DNA of 42,382 nucleotides from Elusimicrobia bacterium HGW-Elusimicrobia-3 (GCA_002840355.1 PHAL01000018.1:1-42382), one strand, 5' to 3'. Positions 16,866 to 25,155 are shown, numbered from the stretch's first letter. Numbers and translations: made by a program. The notes: generated by a model not told the origin, from the sequence alone.

Positions 16866-17732
16866 ATGATGAAACGACTACTGCTCGCGGCCGCCCTATT
16901 AGCCGCCTCCATCTCACAGGCCGGCGCGGTCTGGTGGCTGGAGAACGACTACTCTTTCGGCTCCAACGGCCTCAAGAAGAACTCGCTGACCGTTTTCCGC
17001 AAGACCTCCCGCGCCTTCACCTCCGGCCTCAACGTCTCTTTCTACCGCGACTCCGCCTCCTACCGGGAGCGGGTCTATTCCGCCCGCCTGCCGCTGATGT
17101 ACTCCGGCCCCGCTTATTTCATCTCGCTCAAGCCCTTCCTGTACCCGGTTGCCCCCAGCACGCGCTCCGGGGCCTACGGCGGCAAACTGTACGGCCTGGT
17201 CTCCATCGACGAGGGCCAGGACGAAAGCTTCACGCACCTGGTCTTCTCGGGCGCCTGGGCCAGGCAGAAAGCCTACTTCGGCGATACCGCGGCGCCGGAG
17301 AGGAAAGAATTCTCGCAGTACGCCTTCGAACTGCAGGCCGAGAAATCCTTTTACGGCCAGTTCTTCTTCCTGGCCTCCGCCGCCGGCTTCTCCACCCCCG
17401 GCAACGGGGCGTCCAACGCCAACCTGGTCACCCCGGTGCTGGACCAGGCCGAACTGGCCTACCTGGGCACTTTCCGCCACACCACCGCCATCCCGGAATG
17501 GGTACTGGCCGCGCAGGTCGCCCGCAACATGCGGCCGGAATACGACAGCCATCTTTACGCGGGATATAGTAAAATATCCTTCAGGGACGCGGACCGGGCA
17601 AATTCGCTGGTAGGGGGCCTCAAGCTGAACCTCAACGAAAAAAGCACCCTGGACCTGGCCTACAACGCCTACAAAGCCGAAGGTACGGGCTGGAAGAGCT
17701 ACTACAAACTGCTGCTGCAGCTGTTTTTTTAG
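16866..17732 (+). CDS. Probable small outer-membrane beta-barrel protein
   Basis: A 288-residue precursor with signal peptide MKRLLLAAALLAASISQAGA. The mature protein is made of alternating aromatic-rich strands (WWLENDYSFGS, YFISLKPFLYPV, QYAFELQAEKSFYGQFFFLAS) and ends in LLLQLFF, the terminal Phe typical of outer-membrane barrels. Family and cargo are not recognised; the size suits a barrel of about 10 to 12 strands. Two ATG codons are adjacent and the second (16869) sits best behind the TATAAT. The histidine kinase gene begins 9 bases after its stop, which suggests that the two share a regulatory theme such as envelope sensing. Confidence 0.78.
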   Translation: MMKRLLLAAALLAASISQAGAVWWLENDYSFGSNGLKKNSLTVFRKTSRAFTSGLNVSFYRDSASYRERVYSARLPLMYSGPAYFISLKPFLYPVAPSTRSGAYGGKLYGLVSIDEGQDESFTHLVFSGAWARQKAYFGDTAAPERKEFSQYAFELQAEKSFYGQFFFLASAAGFSTPGNGASNANLVTPVLDQAELAYLGTFRHTTAIPEWVLAAQVARNMRPEYDSHLYAGYSKISFRDADRANSLVGGLKLNLNEKSTLDLAYNAYKAEGTGWKSYYKLLLQLFF

Positions 17733-17741
17733 GATGAACGG

Positions 17742-19307
17742 ATGATTACCCAATCGCAGGAAAGCCTGGAAATGCTGGTGATGGTGAGCCGGCTGCTTTC
17801 CTCCAAACTCGATATTTCGGAACTGCTCACCACCATCATGCGCCTGGCTTCGCGCGTGGTAGGGGCCGAGCGCGCCTCGCTGTACCTGCTCGACGAGAAG
17901 GCGCAGGAGCTCTATTTCGACGTGGCCCTGGGCCTGCCCGAGGAAGTGCAGAAGATGCGCTTCAAGCTGGGCGAAGGCATCGCGGGCACCTGCGCCAAGG
18001 AAGGCCGCTCCATCATCATCACCGACGCGGCCACCGACCCCCGCCATTCCAAGAAGGCCGACGCGAAGAGCGGCTTCATCACGCGCTCGCTGCTGACCTG
18101 CCCGATGATCATCAAGGGCAAGGTGATAGGCGTGGTGCAGGCGGTCAACCGCATAGAGGGCACGTTCGCCGAATCCGACAAGAACAATTTCGAGGCCTTC
18201 GCCAGCCAGGCCGCCATCGCCATAGAGAATTCCCGCCTGTTCTCCACCGTCAAGGAAGAGAAGCGCAAGATGGAGATCGTCTTCAAGCGCATCAAGGAAG
18301 GCGCCATCCTCACCGACATGGACGGCGGGATCCTGCTGATCAACCAGTCGGCCAAGACCTACCTGGGCCACGAGAAATACAAGTTCACCAACATCAGCGG
18401 GGCGTTCGAGGACTTCGAGATCAAGCCCCCCCTGGATACCTTCATCAAGTGCAGCGCGCCGGTCTGCAATTTCGACCTGTTCCGCGCCAAACCCAAGAAA
18501 TTCTTCATGGACGGCACGGCCATCCTGCTCTTCAAGGACGACGCCGACGGCAACCAGGTCCCGGAAGGGCGCCTCTGGATACTCTCCGACGTCACCGCGC
18601 GCAAGCTCGAGGAGTACATGGCCAGGAACTTCCTGTCCCTGATCTCCCACAAGTTCAAGACGCCGCTGGCCTCCATCAACGGCTTCGCCCAGATCCTCAA
18701 GGACGAGGCGGACAAGGGCGCGAACCTGCCCGAGATGGTGGGCAAGGCCTCCGGCACCATACACGCCCAGGGCCAGAAACTCAACAAGCTCGTGGAGAGC
18801 CTGCTTAATTTCGTCACGGTGGACAGCCTGGACCAGGCCGCGCTGGAGAAGATAGAGTTCGACGCCGGCGAGTTCCTGTCCGAAGTGGCCGAGGCGGCCA
18901 AGATCTGGCTGAAGGACACCCCCGGGGTCAGCATAAAGGTGGTGGCCCCGGAGCCGGTGCGCCTGACGGCCGACCGCAAGCTGCTGGCATCGGCGATGAA
19001 GAGCATGCTCGACAACGCCGTAAAGTTCAACCCGGCCAAAGACAAGCTGGTCATCCTTTCCGCCCAGGCCAGGGACGGCTTCGCGCTGCTCTCCGTGGGC
19101 GACAACGGGCCCGGCATCCCGGGCGAAGAGCTGGAGAATATTTTTCAAAAGTTCTACCAGGTGGAAGCCGCTTTCACCGGCCAGGTGGAAGGCTGGGGCC
19201 TGGGCCTGCCGCTCGTGAAGAAGATCGCGGAAGCCCACGGCGGCCGCGTCTTCGCCAAGTCCCAGCTGCAGAAAGGCTCCGCCATCACGATCGCCCTGCC
19301 CGGCTGA
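17742..19307 (+). CDS. GAF-PAS-like sensor histidine kinase, soluble
   Basis: The 521-residue protein has no membrane segment. A GAF domain covers about residues 20-165 (GAERASLYLLDE, LGEGIAGTCAKEG, GVVQAVNRIEG). A PAS-like region follows to about residue 285. The dimerisation helix has FLSLISHKFKTPLASI with the phospho-acceptor His303; Lys rather than Glu follows the His, which can weaken phosphatase or catalytic roles in HisKA proteins. The catalytic domain is complete: N box MLDNAVKFNP, G1 GDNGPGIP, F box FQKFYQ and G2 GWGLGLPLVK. It is co-transcribed with the barrel gene (AGG nine bases before the ATG). No response regulator is adjacent, so the partner is elsewhere. Confidence 0.93.
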   Translation: MITQSQESLEMLVMVSRLLSSKLDISELLTTIMRLASRVVGAERASLYLLDEKAQELYFDVALGLPEEVQKMRFKLGEGIAGTCAKEGRSIIITDAATDPRHSKKADAKSGFITRSLLTCPMIIKGKVIGVVQAVNRIEGTFAESDKNNFEAFASQAAIAIENSRLFSTVKEEKRKMEIVFKRIKEGAILTDMDGGILLINQSAKTYLGHEKYKFTNISGAFEDFEIKPPLDTFIKCSAPVCNFDLFRAKPKKFFMDGTAILLFKDDADGNQVPEGRLWILSDVTARKLEEYMARNFLSLISHKFKTPLASINGFAQILKDEADKGANLPEMVGKASGTIHAQGQKLNKLVESLLNFVTVDSLDQAALEKIEFDAGEFLSEVAEAAKIWLKDTPGVSIKVVAPEPVRLTADRKLLASAMKSMLDNAVKFNPAKDKLVILSAQARDGFALLSVGDNGPGIPGEELENIFQKFYQVEAAFTGQVEGWGLGLPLVKKIAEAHGGRVFAKSQLQKGSAITIALPG

Positions 19308-19321
19308 GCCCGGCCGGACGC

Positions 19322-19353
19322 AAAAATACCCGCCCTGTGGCGGGTATTTTTTT
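19322..19353. terminator. Bidirectional terminator
   Basis: ATACCCGCC and GGCGGGTAT pair around CTGT with A5 on the left and T8 on the right. It separates the kinase gene from the convergent proline-rich protein gene. Confidence 0.92.
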
Positions 19354-19367
19354 TGCCTGACAAGAGC

Positions 19368-20459
19368 CTACTTCGTTATCTTGTCGGTGCTGCCCTTGTT
19401 GACATACTCGCCGGTGGAGACGCTGCCCACGCGGCGGAAGCCCCACTTCACGTAGAACTTCTTGGGACCGCGCAGGTCGCCGCTGGCATCCGCGTAGTCG
19501 GCGGTCTTCTGCAGGTCGCCCTCGGCGAAAGCCAGCTCGTAGTTATTGGCGGCGTCGAAGGTGAATTCCTTCTCGCCCTGGCTGCTGTTGAAGAACAGGA
19601 AGCCGTCCTTCATCAGCTCTACTTTTATGGTCACTTTCTCGCCGGCATACTCGCGGGCCCAGCGGTCGTTGACGCTCAGCGTGAACTTGCCGTCGCGGAA
19701 AGCGAAGGCGGCGCTGTACAGGCCGGCCGAGTCCGGGGCGGTAGGAACGCGGTAGTTGGGGGTCAGGTTGAAGGTGACGTCGTAGAGGCCCTGCCTGTCC
19801 ACGTAGTACCGGTACGGGGAGTGGCTGGTCTCCAGCTCCACGCGGTCGGCCTGCATGCAGACCTCGAAGCGCTCGCTCTCCCAGGGGTACATCCGGCGGG
19901 GGGCGACGTTCACCTGCGCGGTGGCGCGGAACTCGCGGCCGCGGCGCTCGCGGCAGTGCCACGTGCCCTGCTGGTTGCCGTAATGGCCCTCGTACGAATA
20001 GTTCCCGTGCGGGCCGTTGTCGTCATAGCCGGGCTGGCCGGGATAATAGTCCTTCACGTCGGCGGCCTTAGGATTGCCCGGCTTGGGCGGCTTGGGGCCG
20101 TTCGGGTTGGTTTGCGGCGGCTTGGGCGGTTTGGGCCCGTTGGGATTCACCTGGGGCGGGGGCGGCGGAGGAGGAGGCGGCTTGGGGACGAAGCGGCATT
20201 CCTCGATATACTCGGTGCTGCTCAGGTAAGCGCGCTCCGAGGCCTGAGCGAAATCGCCGGGGCCGAAGGAGAACGATCTGCATTCCTTGCTGAACCGCAC
20301 GCGCTGCGGGCCGTAATAGGGATAAGGGGCTTTGACATCGGAGTTGACGGCCTGCTCTATGGCGCTTTTAATGTCCACGCCCTGGTCGAAGTTCACTTCC
20401 GCGCCGGCGCCGGCGGTAAGGCCCAGGCATGCTAGCGCTAAGACAAGTCTATTTGTCAT
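19368..20459 (-). CDS. Secreted proline-rich protein of unknown function
   Basis: A 363-residue precursor with signal peptide (LVLALACLGLTAGAGA). Near residue 92 there is a run of nine Pro followed by two tandem copies of NPNGPKPPKP, which should form a stiff polyproline spacer. The C-terminal 200 residues (FRATAQVNVAPRRMYPWESERFEVCM, LYDVTFNLTPNYR, VTIKVELMKDGFLFF) look like an all-beta, possibly immunoglobulin-like domain. Four Cys residues may pair after export. GGAGG lies about 9 bases before the ATG. No family is recognised; a surface or periplasm-spanning role is a guess from the spacer. Confidence 0.78.
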   Translation of the reverse strand: MTNRLVLALACLGLTAGAGAEVNFDQGVDIKSAIEQAVNSDVKAPYPYYGPQRVRFSKECRSFSFGPGDFAQASERAYLSSTEYIEECRFVPKPPPPPPPPPQVNPNGPKPPKPPQTNPNGPKPPKPGNPKAADVKDYYPGQPGYDDNGPHGNYSYEGHYGNQQGTWHCRERRGREFRATAQVNVAPRRMYPWESERFEVCMQADRVELETSHSPYRYYVDRQGLYDVTFNLTPNYRVPTAPDSAGLYSAAFAFRDGKFTLSVNDRWAREYAGEKVTIKVELMKDGFLFFNSSQGEKEFTFDAANNYELAFAEGDLQKTADYADASGDLRGPKKFYVKWGFRRVGSVSTGEYVNKGSTDKITK

Positions 20460-20596
20460 TCGGTGCTACCTCCAGTATGCTGAAACATGACTTCACAGTT
20501 AAAGTTTAATACAAACCCCCTCCTTATATAAGGGCCGAAGGCCCCCCGCGGCCCGGCATTCGGCCTAACCGCCCCTGGGCACTACAGTCCCCCCAG

Positions 20597-20628
20597 AAAA
20601 AAGAACCCCGGGCGGGGGCCCGGGGTTC
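20597..20628 (-). terminator. Rho-independent terminator of thrC
   Basis: GAACCCCGGGC pairs with GCCCGGGGTTC around four G bases; on the minus strand TTTTTT follows. It lies 17 bases past the thrC stop. Confidence 0.9.
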
Positions 20629-20644
20629 CATCTGGCGCGCCGGC

Positions 20645-21883
20645 TTAAGCCAGCTTGTTGTCCGCCACCAGCTTCTTCAGGTCGTCCATCGTGGGCGTGA
20701 TGAGGTGCGGCTTGCCCACCGACTTCATCGCGCTCTGAATGTCCTTGAGGCCGTTGCCGGTGATGAGCAGCACCACGCTCTCGTTCTCCTTCACCTTGCC
20801 CTCCTTGACGGCCTTGAGCAGGCCGGCATAGGTGGCCGCGGCGGCGGGTTCGGCGAAGACGTTGGAGCCGCGCGCTATGCGCGGTATCGCGGCCAGGATC
20901 TCCGCGTCCGTCACGCTGACGGCGAAGCCGCCGGAGTCCTTGATGGCCATCACGGCCGCCATGCCGTCGCGCGGCAGGCTGACCGAGATGCTGTCGGCCA
21001 CCGTCTTGCCGCTCACCGGCTGCACGTCCGTGCCGGTCTCGAAGGCCCGCTTGATGGAATCGGAATGCTCGGCCTGCACGGCCACCAGCTGCGGCAGGCG
21101 CTCGATGATGCCCAGGCGGTGGAACTCCACGAAGCCCTTCCAGATGCCGCTGATGATGTTGCCGTCGCCCACGGGGACGAACACCTTGTCGGGCGTCTCC
21201 CACTTGAGCTGCTCGCAGATCTCGAAGGCGCAGGTCTTTTTGCCCTCGCGGGTGAAAGGGTTGATGCCGGTGCTGCGGTTGTACCAGCCGTACTCCTGCG
21301 AGGCCTTCAGGCACAGGTCGAAAGCGTCGTCGTAGGTGCCCTTCACCATGATGACGGTGGCGCCGAAGACCAGCAGCTGGGCCACCTTGGCCTGCGGCGC
21401 GGTCTCGGGCACGAAGATCATGGTGCGCATATCCAGGCTGCCGGTCAGGCAGGCCAGCGACGAGGCCGCGTTGCCGGTGGAGGCAGTGGTGATCACCTTT
21501 TCCTCCAGCTCCAGCGCGCGGGCCGTCACGACGGCGCTGGCCCGGTCCTTGAACGAGGCGCTCGGGTTGCGCCCCTCGTCCTTGATGTAGAGGTTGTTCA
21601 CGCCCGCCTCGTCGCCGAGCTTCTCGGCCCGGTACAGCGGCGTCCAGCCCACCTGCACCGGCGGCACGTGCCTGATGCTCGACACCGGCAGGATGTCGAG
21701 ATAGCGCCAGATGCTGCGCTCGGGGTTGTCCTGCAGCACCTCGTAGTTCAGCCGCTTCTTGATCAGGTTGTAATCGTAAAGCACCTGCAGGTTGCCGCCG
21801 CAGGCCGTGCAGTTATAGTTGGTCTCCGTCAGTTTATGGTCTTTGCCGCAGTGTATGCACTGTAAAGTCTTTATTTTTTTCAT
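20645..21883 (-). CDS. thrC: Threonine synthase (zinc-ribbon type)
   Basis: The 412-residue protein starts with a zinc ribbon (Cys9, Cys12, Cys25, Cys28) and has the PLP Lys112 in NPSASFKDRAS, then TTASTGNAASSLA, GATVIMVKGTYDDA and the phosphate-binding region VPVGDGNIISGI of fold-type II PLP enzymes. This is the archaeal/actinobacterial type of threonine synthase, which turns O-phosphohomoserine into threonine. In this window it follows carbamate kinase rather than homoserine genes, so a substrate other than phosphohomoserine, such as one parallel to YgeX diaminopropionate lyase, is possible though unproven. The gap to arcC holds a long inverted repeat that covers the ribosome binding site GGAAG. 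Confidence 0.88.
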   Translation of the reverse strand: MKKIKTLQCIHCGKDHKLTETNYNCTACGGNLQVLYDYNLIKKRLNYEVLQDNPERSIWRYLDILPVSSIRHVPPVQVGWTPLYRAEKLGDEAGVNNLYIKDEGRNPSASFKDRASAVVTARALELEEKVITTASTGNAASSLACLTGSLDMRTMIFVPETAPQAKVAQLLVFGATVIMVKGTYDDAFDLCLKASQEYGWYNRSTGINPFTREGKKTCAFEICEQLKWETPDKVFVPVGDGNIISGIWKGFVEFHRLGIIERLPQLVAVQAEHSDSIKRAFETGTDVQPVSGKTVADSISVSLPRDGMAAVMAIKDSGGFAVSVTDAEILAAIPRIARGSNVFAEPAAAATYAGLLKAVKEGKVKENESVVLLITGNGLKDIQSAMKSVGKPHLITPTMDDLKKLVADNKLA

Positions 21884-21886
21884 TAT

Positions 21887-21973
21887 GGACGTTGCTTCCT
21901 ATCTTCCTGAATAGCCGTGAGCCCGGGGACGCCGCCCGTATCTTGCCGGTTAGGAAGATAAGAAGCAGCGTCC
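21887..21973 (-). repeat. Long inverted repeat over the thrC ribosome binding site
   Basis: Arms 21887-21908 and 21952-21973 are 22 bases each and agree at 20 positions. In minus-strand RNA this gives 20 Watson-Crick pairs, one G-U and one mismatch. The 3' arm contains GGAAG (21895-21899), the thrC Shine-Dalgarno 11 bases from its ATG. In the loop, GGGGACGC (21925-21932) can instead pair with GCGTCCCC (21968-21975), competing with the 5' arm. No U-tract follows, so it is not a terminator. It could be a regulator of translation or a REP-like mobile palindrome. Confidence 0.8.
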
Positions 21974-21984
21974 CCTGAGCAGGC

Positions 21985-23085
21985 TCAGCCGGGGATGACC
22001 GTGGTGCCGGCCTTGCCGGCCAGCGTCTCCTCGAACAGCTCGGTCTTGGAGATATAGGCCACGCTGCCGCCGTTCTTGATGAACTCTATGACGGCCTTGA
22101 TCTTGGGGCCCATGGAACCGGCCGGGAAGGGCGGTGGCACCTGGTTGTAGATGGCCTCCAGCTCGGAGACCTTGATCACGCGCAGGCTCTTCTCGTCGGG
22201 CTTCTGGTAGTTCAGCTTGGCGCCGTCCTCGCCGGTGAAGATGGTCAGGCTGACCTCCACCTCTTCGCCGCGGGCCTTGGCGCGCTTCATCAGCATGCAG
22301 CCCAGCAGGGCGCTGGCGAGGTCCTTGTCGATGACGGCCTCCACGCCGGTGTACATCTTCAGCGCCTTTTCGCCCTTGTGGGGCTTGCTGAACTTCACGC
22401 CGAAATTGGTGGTATAGGTCTCGACGCCGTCCTTCACCTCGGGCGTCACCTCGCGCACGGGGATGCCGCCGCCGCCCACGGTGATCGGCACTATGCCCTT
22501 GTCGAGCAGCGCCTCTATGGCGTCGATCTCCACGATGTCGGTGGGCACGGGCGAGGGCACCACGCGGCGCCAGATCTCGTTGCCGGCGGCGTCCTTCTTG
22601 TACATCTTCATCGTCCAGCCGTCGGCCATGCGCTGCTTGGCCTCTTCGGCGTTATAGGACTGGCCCACGTACTTGGAGGGGGTCTTGAAATCGGGGTCGT
22701 CCTTGTCCACCACCACCTGCGTCACGATGCCGGCCAGGATATTGTCGATGCCGCGGATGTTGAGCTCGTTGTTGAGCTGCGCCATCATGAAGGACATCGC
22801 GCCCTGCGTGTCGGCCACGCAGACGTCGAGCGGCAGCGGGAACATGGCGGGGCGGCACATCTCGGCGCGCATCAGGATATTGCCCACCTGCGGGCCGTTG
22901 CCGTGCGTGATCACGTACTTGTCGTTCGGGTGCTTCTCGAAGATGTCAGCCACCAGCTTGCCGGTCTCGGCGGTGCGCTGCCACTGCATGGCGATGTCGG
23001 GGTTGATGGTCTTGCCGTCCTTGTCCTTGAGGCCGACCGGGGCCACCTCGTTGCCGCCGAAAGCGAAGATCCTGATCTTTTTCAT
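21985..23085 (-). CDS. arcC: Carbamate kinase (YqeA/ArcC type)
   Basis: The protein of 366 residues, somewhat longer than the usual 310, has the amino-acid kinase features of carbamate kinases: IFAFGGNEVAP at the N-terminus, ITHGNGPQVGNIL, SFMMAQLNNEL, PITVGGGGIPV and the ending PPPFPAGSMGPKIKAVIEFI. It makes ATP from carbamoyl phosphate in catabolism. Its ATG overlaps the stop of the upstream PghP-like lipoprotein gene (ATGA), and thrC follows after 101 bases. With the divergent ygeW 0.9 kb away, the likely source of carbamoyl phosphate is the YgeW reaction. Confidence 0.93.
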   Translation of the reverse strand: MKKIRIFAFGGNEVAPVGLKDKDGKTINPDIAMQWQRTAETGKLVADIFEKHPNDKYVITHGNGPQVGNILMRAEMCRPAMFPLPLDVCVADTQGAMSFMMAQLNNELNIRGIDNILAGIVTQVVVDKDDPDFKTPSKYVGQSYNAEEAKQRMADGWTMKMYKKDAAGNEIWRRVVPSPVPTDIVEIDAIEALLDKGIVPITVGGGGIPVREVTPEVKDGVETYTTNFGVKFSKPHKGEKALKMYTGVEAVIDKDLASALLGCMLMKRAKARGEEVEVSLTIFTGEDGAKLNYQKPDEKSLRVIKVSELEAIYNQVPPPFPAGSMGPKIKAVIEFIKNGGSVAYISKTELFEETLAGKAGTTVIPG

Positions 23086-23768
23086 TTTTGCGTCTCCTGT
23101 GCTGTGTTTGGTACGGAACTGACAAATTCGAGGGCCGCCTGGCGCACGGCGTCGGTAAATTTTGATAAATACTCCCCGTCCTTTTCAAGCCGGGCCAGCA
23201 GGCGCAGGGTTACCTCCACCTGCACGCCGCCCAGCGCGGGCCGGTTGACGATGTTCCTGGGGGAGGTGCCGGGCAGGCGCCGGCAGGGGGTCTCGGCCTC
23301 GAAGCCGGCGTCGAGCAGGCGCCGCGTCACGAGCTGCGCCGCGCGCGTATTGCTGCCGCCCACGCAGACCCAGGCGCCGCGGTCGGCCTGGGCGTGGAAA
23401 GCCAGCCCCAGGAGGCTGGAGGAGGAGAGGGCCAGGGCCGCCGGGTCGGCGAAGCGCGTGGAGGTGACGTGCAGCCGCCCGCTGTCGCCCCCCAGCCAGC
23501 CGTTGAAGAGATAAAGGTTGAAGTCCCGGCCGGCGGTGCGCCGCGCCAGGCGCGAGGTGGCCAGCTCTATGTCCCCCCCGTGCACGGCGAACACCGTGAC
23601 CGGCGAGCCGCGGTAGTAGACCTCGCGGGAATAGTCCAGCCCCTCGGTATGGGCGGCCGTCATGGAGGCGTAATCGGGGTATACGTCCCCGCCGCGCCGC
23701 ACGGAGGCGCCGGGGGCGCAGGCCGCCAGGAGTAAAGCCGCGCAGGGCAGGAGCAGGAGGTTTCTCAT
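23082..23768 (-). CDS. PghP/YjqB-family zinc amidase, lipoprotein
   Basis: A 228-residue protein with a lipobox (LLAAC, Cys17). The rest follows the poly-gamma-glutamate hydrolase (PghP, DUF867) family: VFAVHGGDIELATSRLA with His63 and Glu68, LYLFNGW, LHVTSTRFADP with His100, LAFHAQADRGAWVCVGG with His125, and a final LRLLARLEKDGEYLSKFTDAVR. These His and Glu residues are the zinc site of a carboxypeptidase-like amidase that cuts gamma-glutamyl or similar amides. Membrane anchoring is unusual for this family. Translational coupling to carbamate kinase suggests that it releases a substrate for the same catabolic route, which is inference. Confidence 0.82.
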   Translation of the reverse strand: MRNLLLLPCAALLLAACAPGASVRRGGDVYPDYASMTAAHTEGLDYSREVYYRGSPVTVFAVHGGDIELATSRLARRTAGRDFNLYLFNGWLGGDSGRLHVTSTRFADPAALALSSSSLLGLAFHAQADRGAWVCVGGSNTRAAQLVTRRLLDAGFEAETPCRRLPGTSPRNIVNRPALGGVQVEVTLRLLARLEKDGEYLSKFTDAVRQAALEFVSSVPNTAQETQK

Positions 23769-23867
23769 TGAAAACGCCCGGGCAGCCGGGTCTGGATATC
23801 ATATAAAAAATGGGGCCGCCGCAAGAAACCGCCCCGGCGCGCGGCGGCCGCCGGCCGGGCCGCCGCC

Positions 23868-23897
23868 TTGACAATACCGCGGGGAAATACCTTTAAT
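23868..23897 (+). promoter_or_regulatory. Sigma-70 promoter of ygeW
   Basis: TTGACA (23868-23873) and TTTAAT (23892-23897) are 18 bases apart. The expected start of transcription near 23904 lies at the edge of a perfect palindrome. Confidence 0.75.
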
Positions 23898-23906
23898 TGA
23901 TAGTCA

Positions 23907-23923
23907 TTGGCGCGACGCGCCAA
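23907..23923. promoter_or_regulatory. Candidate operator, perfect 17-base palindrome
   Basis: TTGGCGCG-A-CGCGCCAA is an exact inverted repeat with a one-base centre, just downstream of the ygeW -10 box, where a bound repressor would block transcription. LacI-type operators have this size and GC-centred form; the cognate regulator is not in the window. Confidence 0.6.
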
Positions 23924-23955
23924 GACGGCAAGACTCTGGAGACATTAAACCAACT

Positions 23956-25140
23956 ATGGATATCAACAACTCTATCAACGAACTCGGGAAGCTGGGCGCC
24001 GACCTCTACGGCAAGGACTTCCTGCTGACCTGGGAGAAATCCGACGCCGAACTGCACGCGGTGCTCAAGATCGCCGAGATCCTCAAGGAGATGCACGCGC
24101 AGAATATCGACGCCGCCATGTTCAAGACCGGCCTGGCCGTGTCCAACTTCCGCGACAACTCCACCCGCACCCGCTTCTCCTTCTCCAGCGCCTGCAACCT
24201 GCTGGGCCTCGCGGTGCAGGACCTCGACGAAGGCAAGAGCCAGATCGCCCACGGCGAGACCGTGCGCGAGACGGCCAACATGATCTCGTTCCTGACCGAG
24301 GCCGTCGGCATCCGCGACGACATGTTCATCGGCAAGGGCCACACCTACATGAAGGAAGTCGCCGAGGCCCTCGACGACGGCTACAAGCAGGGCGTGCTCA
24401 ACCAGCGCCCCCCGGTGGTCAACCTGCAGTGCGACCTGGACCACCCCACGCAGAGCATGTCCGACCTGCTGTTCATCAAGAACCACTTCGGCGGCTTCGA
24501 CAACCTCAAGGGCAAGAAGATCGCGATGACCTGGGCCTACTCCCCCAGCTACGGCAAGCCGCTCAGCGTGCCGCAGGGCGTCATAGCCCTGATGACCCGC
24601 TTCGGCATGAACGTGGAGCTGGCCTACCCGGAAGGGTACGACCTGCTCCCCGACACCATCGAGGTCGCCAAGAAGCACGCCGCCGCCTCCGGCGGTTCGT
24701 TCAAGGTGTCCAACAGCATGGAGAGCGCCTTCCAGGACGCCGATATCGTTTACCCCAAGAGCTGGGCGCCGTTCAAGGTGATGGAGCGCCGCACCGCGCT
24801 GCTCGAGAAGAACGACCACCCGGGCCTGAAGGAGCTCGAGAAGGAATGCCTGGCGCAGAACTCGAAGTTCACTTCGTGGGAATGCGACGAGGCCAAGATG
24901 GCGCTCACGAAGGGCGGCGAGGCCGTCTACATGCACTGCCTGCCGGCCGACATCACCGACGTCAGCTGCAAGCAGGGCGAGGTTTCCGCCAAGGTGTTCG
25001 AGAAGTACCGCATCGGCACCTACAAGGAAGCCGGCTACAAGCCCTTCGTCATCGCGGCCATGATAGCCGCCTGCTCCAAGAAGAAGCCCGCCGAGGTGCT
25101 CGCCGGGCTGATGAAGGCCGCCGGCAAGCGCGTGCTGTAA
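23956..25140 (+). CDS. ygeW: Knotted carbamoyltransferase YgeW
   Basis: The 394-residue protein tracks E. coli YgeW closely: FRDNSTRTRFSFSSA (carbamoyl-phosphate site), LDEGKSQIAHGETVRETANMIS, NLQCDLDHPTQSM, MTWAYSPSYGKPLSVPQG, YPKSWAPFKVMERRT and the active-site MHCLPADI. It belongs to the knotted subgroup related to N-acetylornithine carbamoyltransferase. Its natural substrate is still debated, and in gut bacteria the ygeW cluster takes part in purine breakdown. Working in reverse it would yield carbamoyl phosphate for the carbamate kinase divergent to it. A sigma-70 promoter with a palindromic operator and a GGAG 14 bases before the ATG lie upstream, and a terminator follows. Confidence 0.95.
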   Translation: MDINNSINELGKLGADLYGKDFLLTWEKSDAELHAVLKIAEILKEMHAQNIDAAMFKTGLAVSNFRDNSTRTRFSFSSACNLLGLAVQDLDEGKSQIAHGETVRETANMISFLTEAVGIRDDMFIGKGHTYMKEVAEALDDGYKQGVLNQRPPVVNLQCDLDHPTQSMSDLLFIKNHFGGFDNLKGKKIAMTWAYSPSYGKPLSVPQGVIALMTRFGMNVELAYPEGYDLLPDTIEVAKKHAAASGGSFKVSNSMESAFQDADIVYPKSWAPFKVMERRTALLEKNDHPGLKELEKECLAQNSKFTSWECDEAKMALTKGGEAVYMHCLPADITDVSCKQGEVSAKVFEKYRIGTYKEAGYKPFVIAAMIAACSKKKPAEVLAGLMKAAGKRVL

Positions 25141-25155
25141 GCGGCGCGGCCAAAA

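Noticed and set aside
16914-19238. 774-codon minus-strand open frame
   Set aside because: Antisense to the barrel and kinase genes; composition is biased and no domain is visible.
20460-20560. Clear promoter of the proline-rich protein
   Set aside because: Only a weak TTAACT-17-CATACT pair fits; too far from consensus to annotate.
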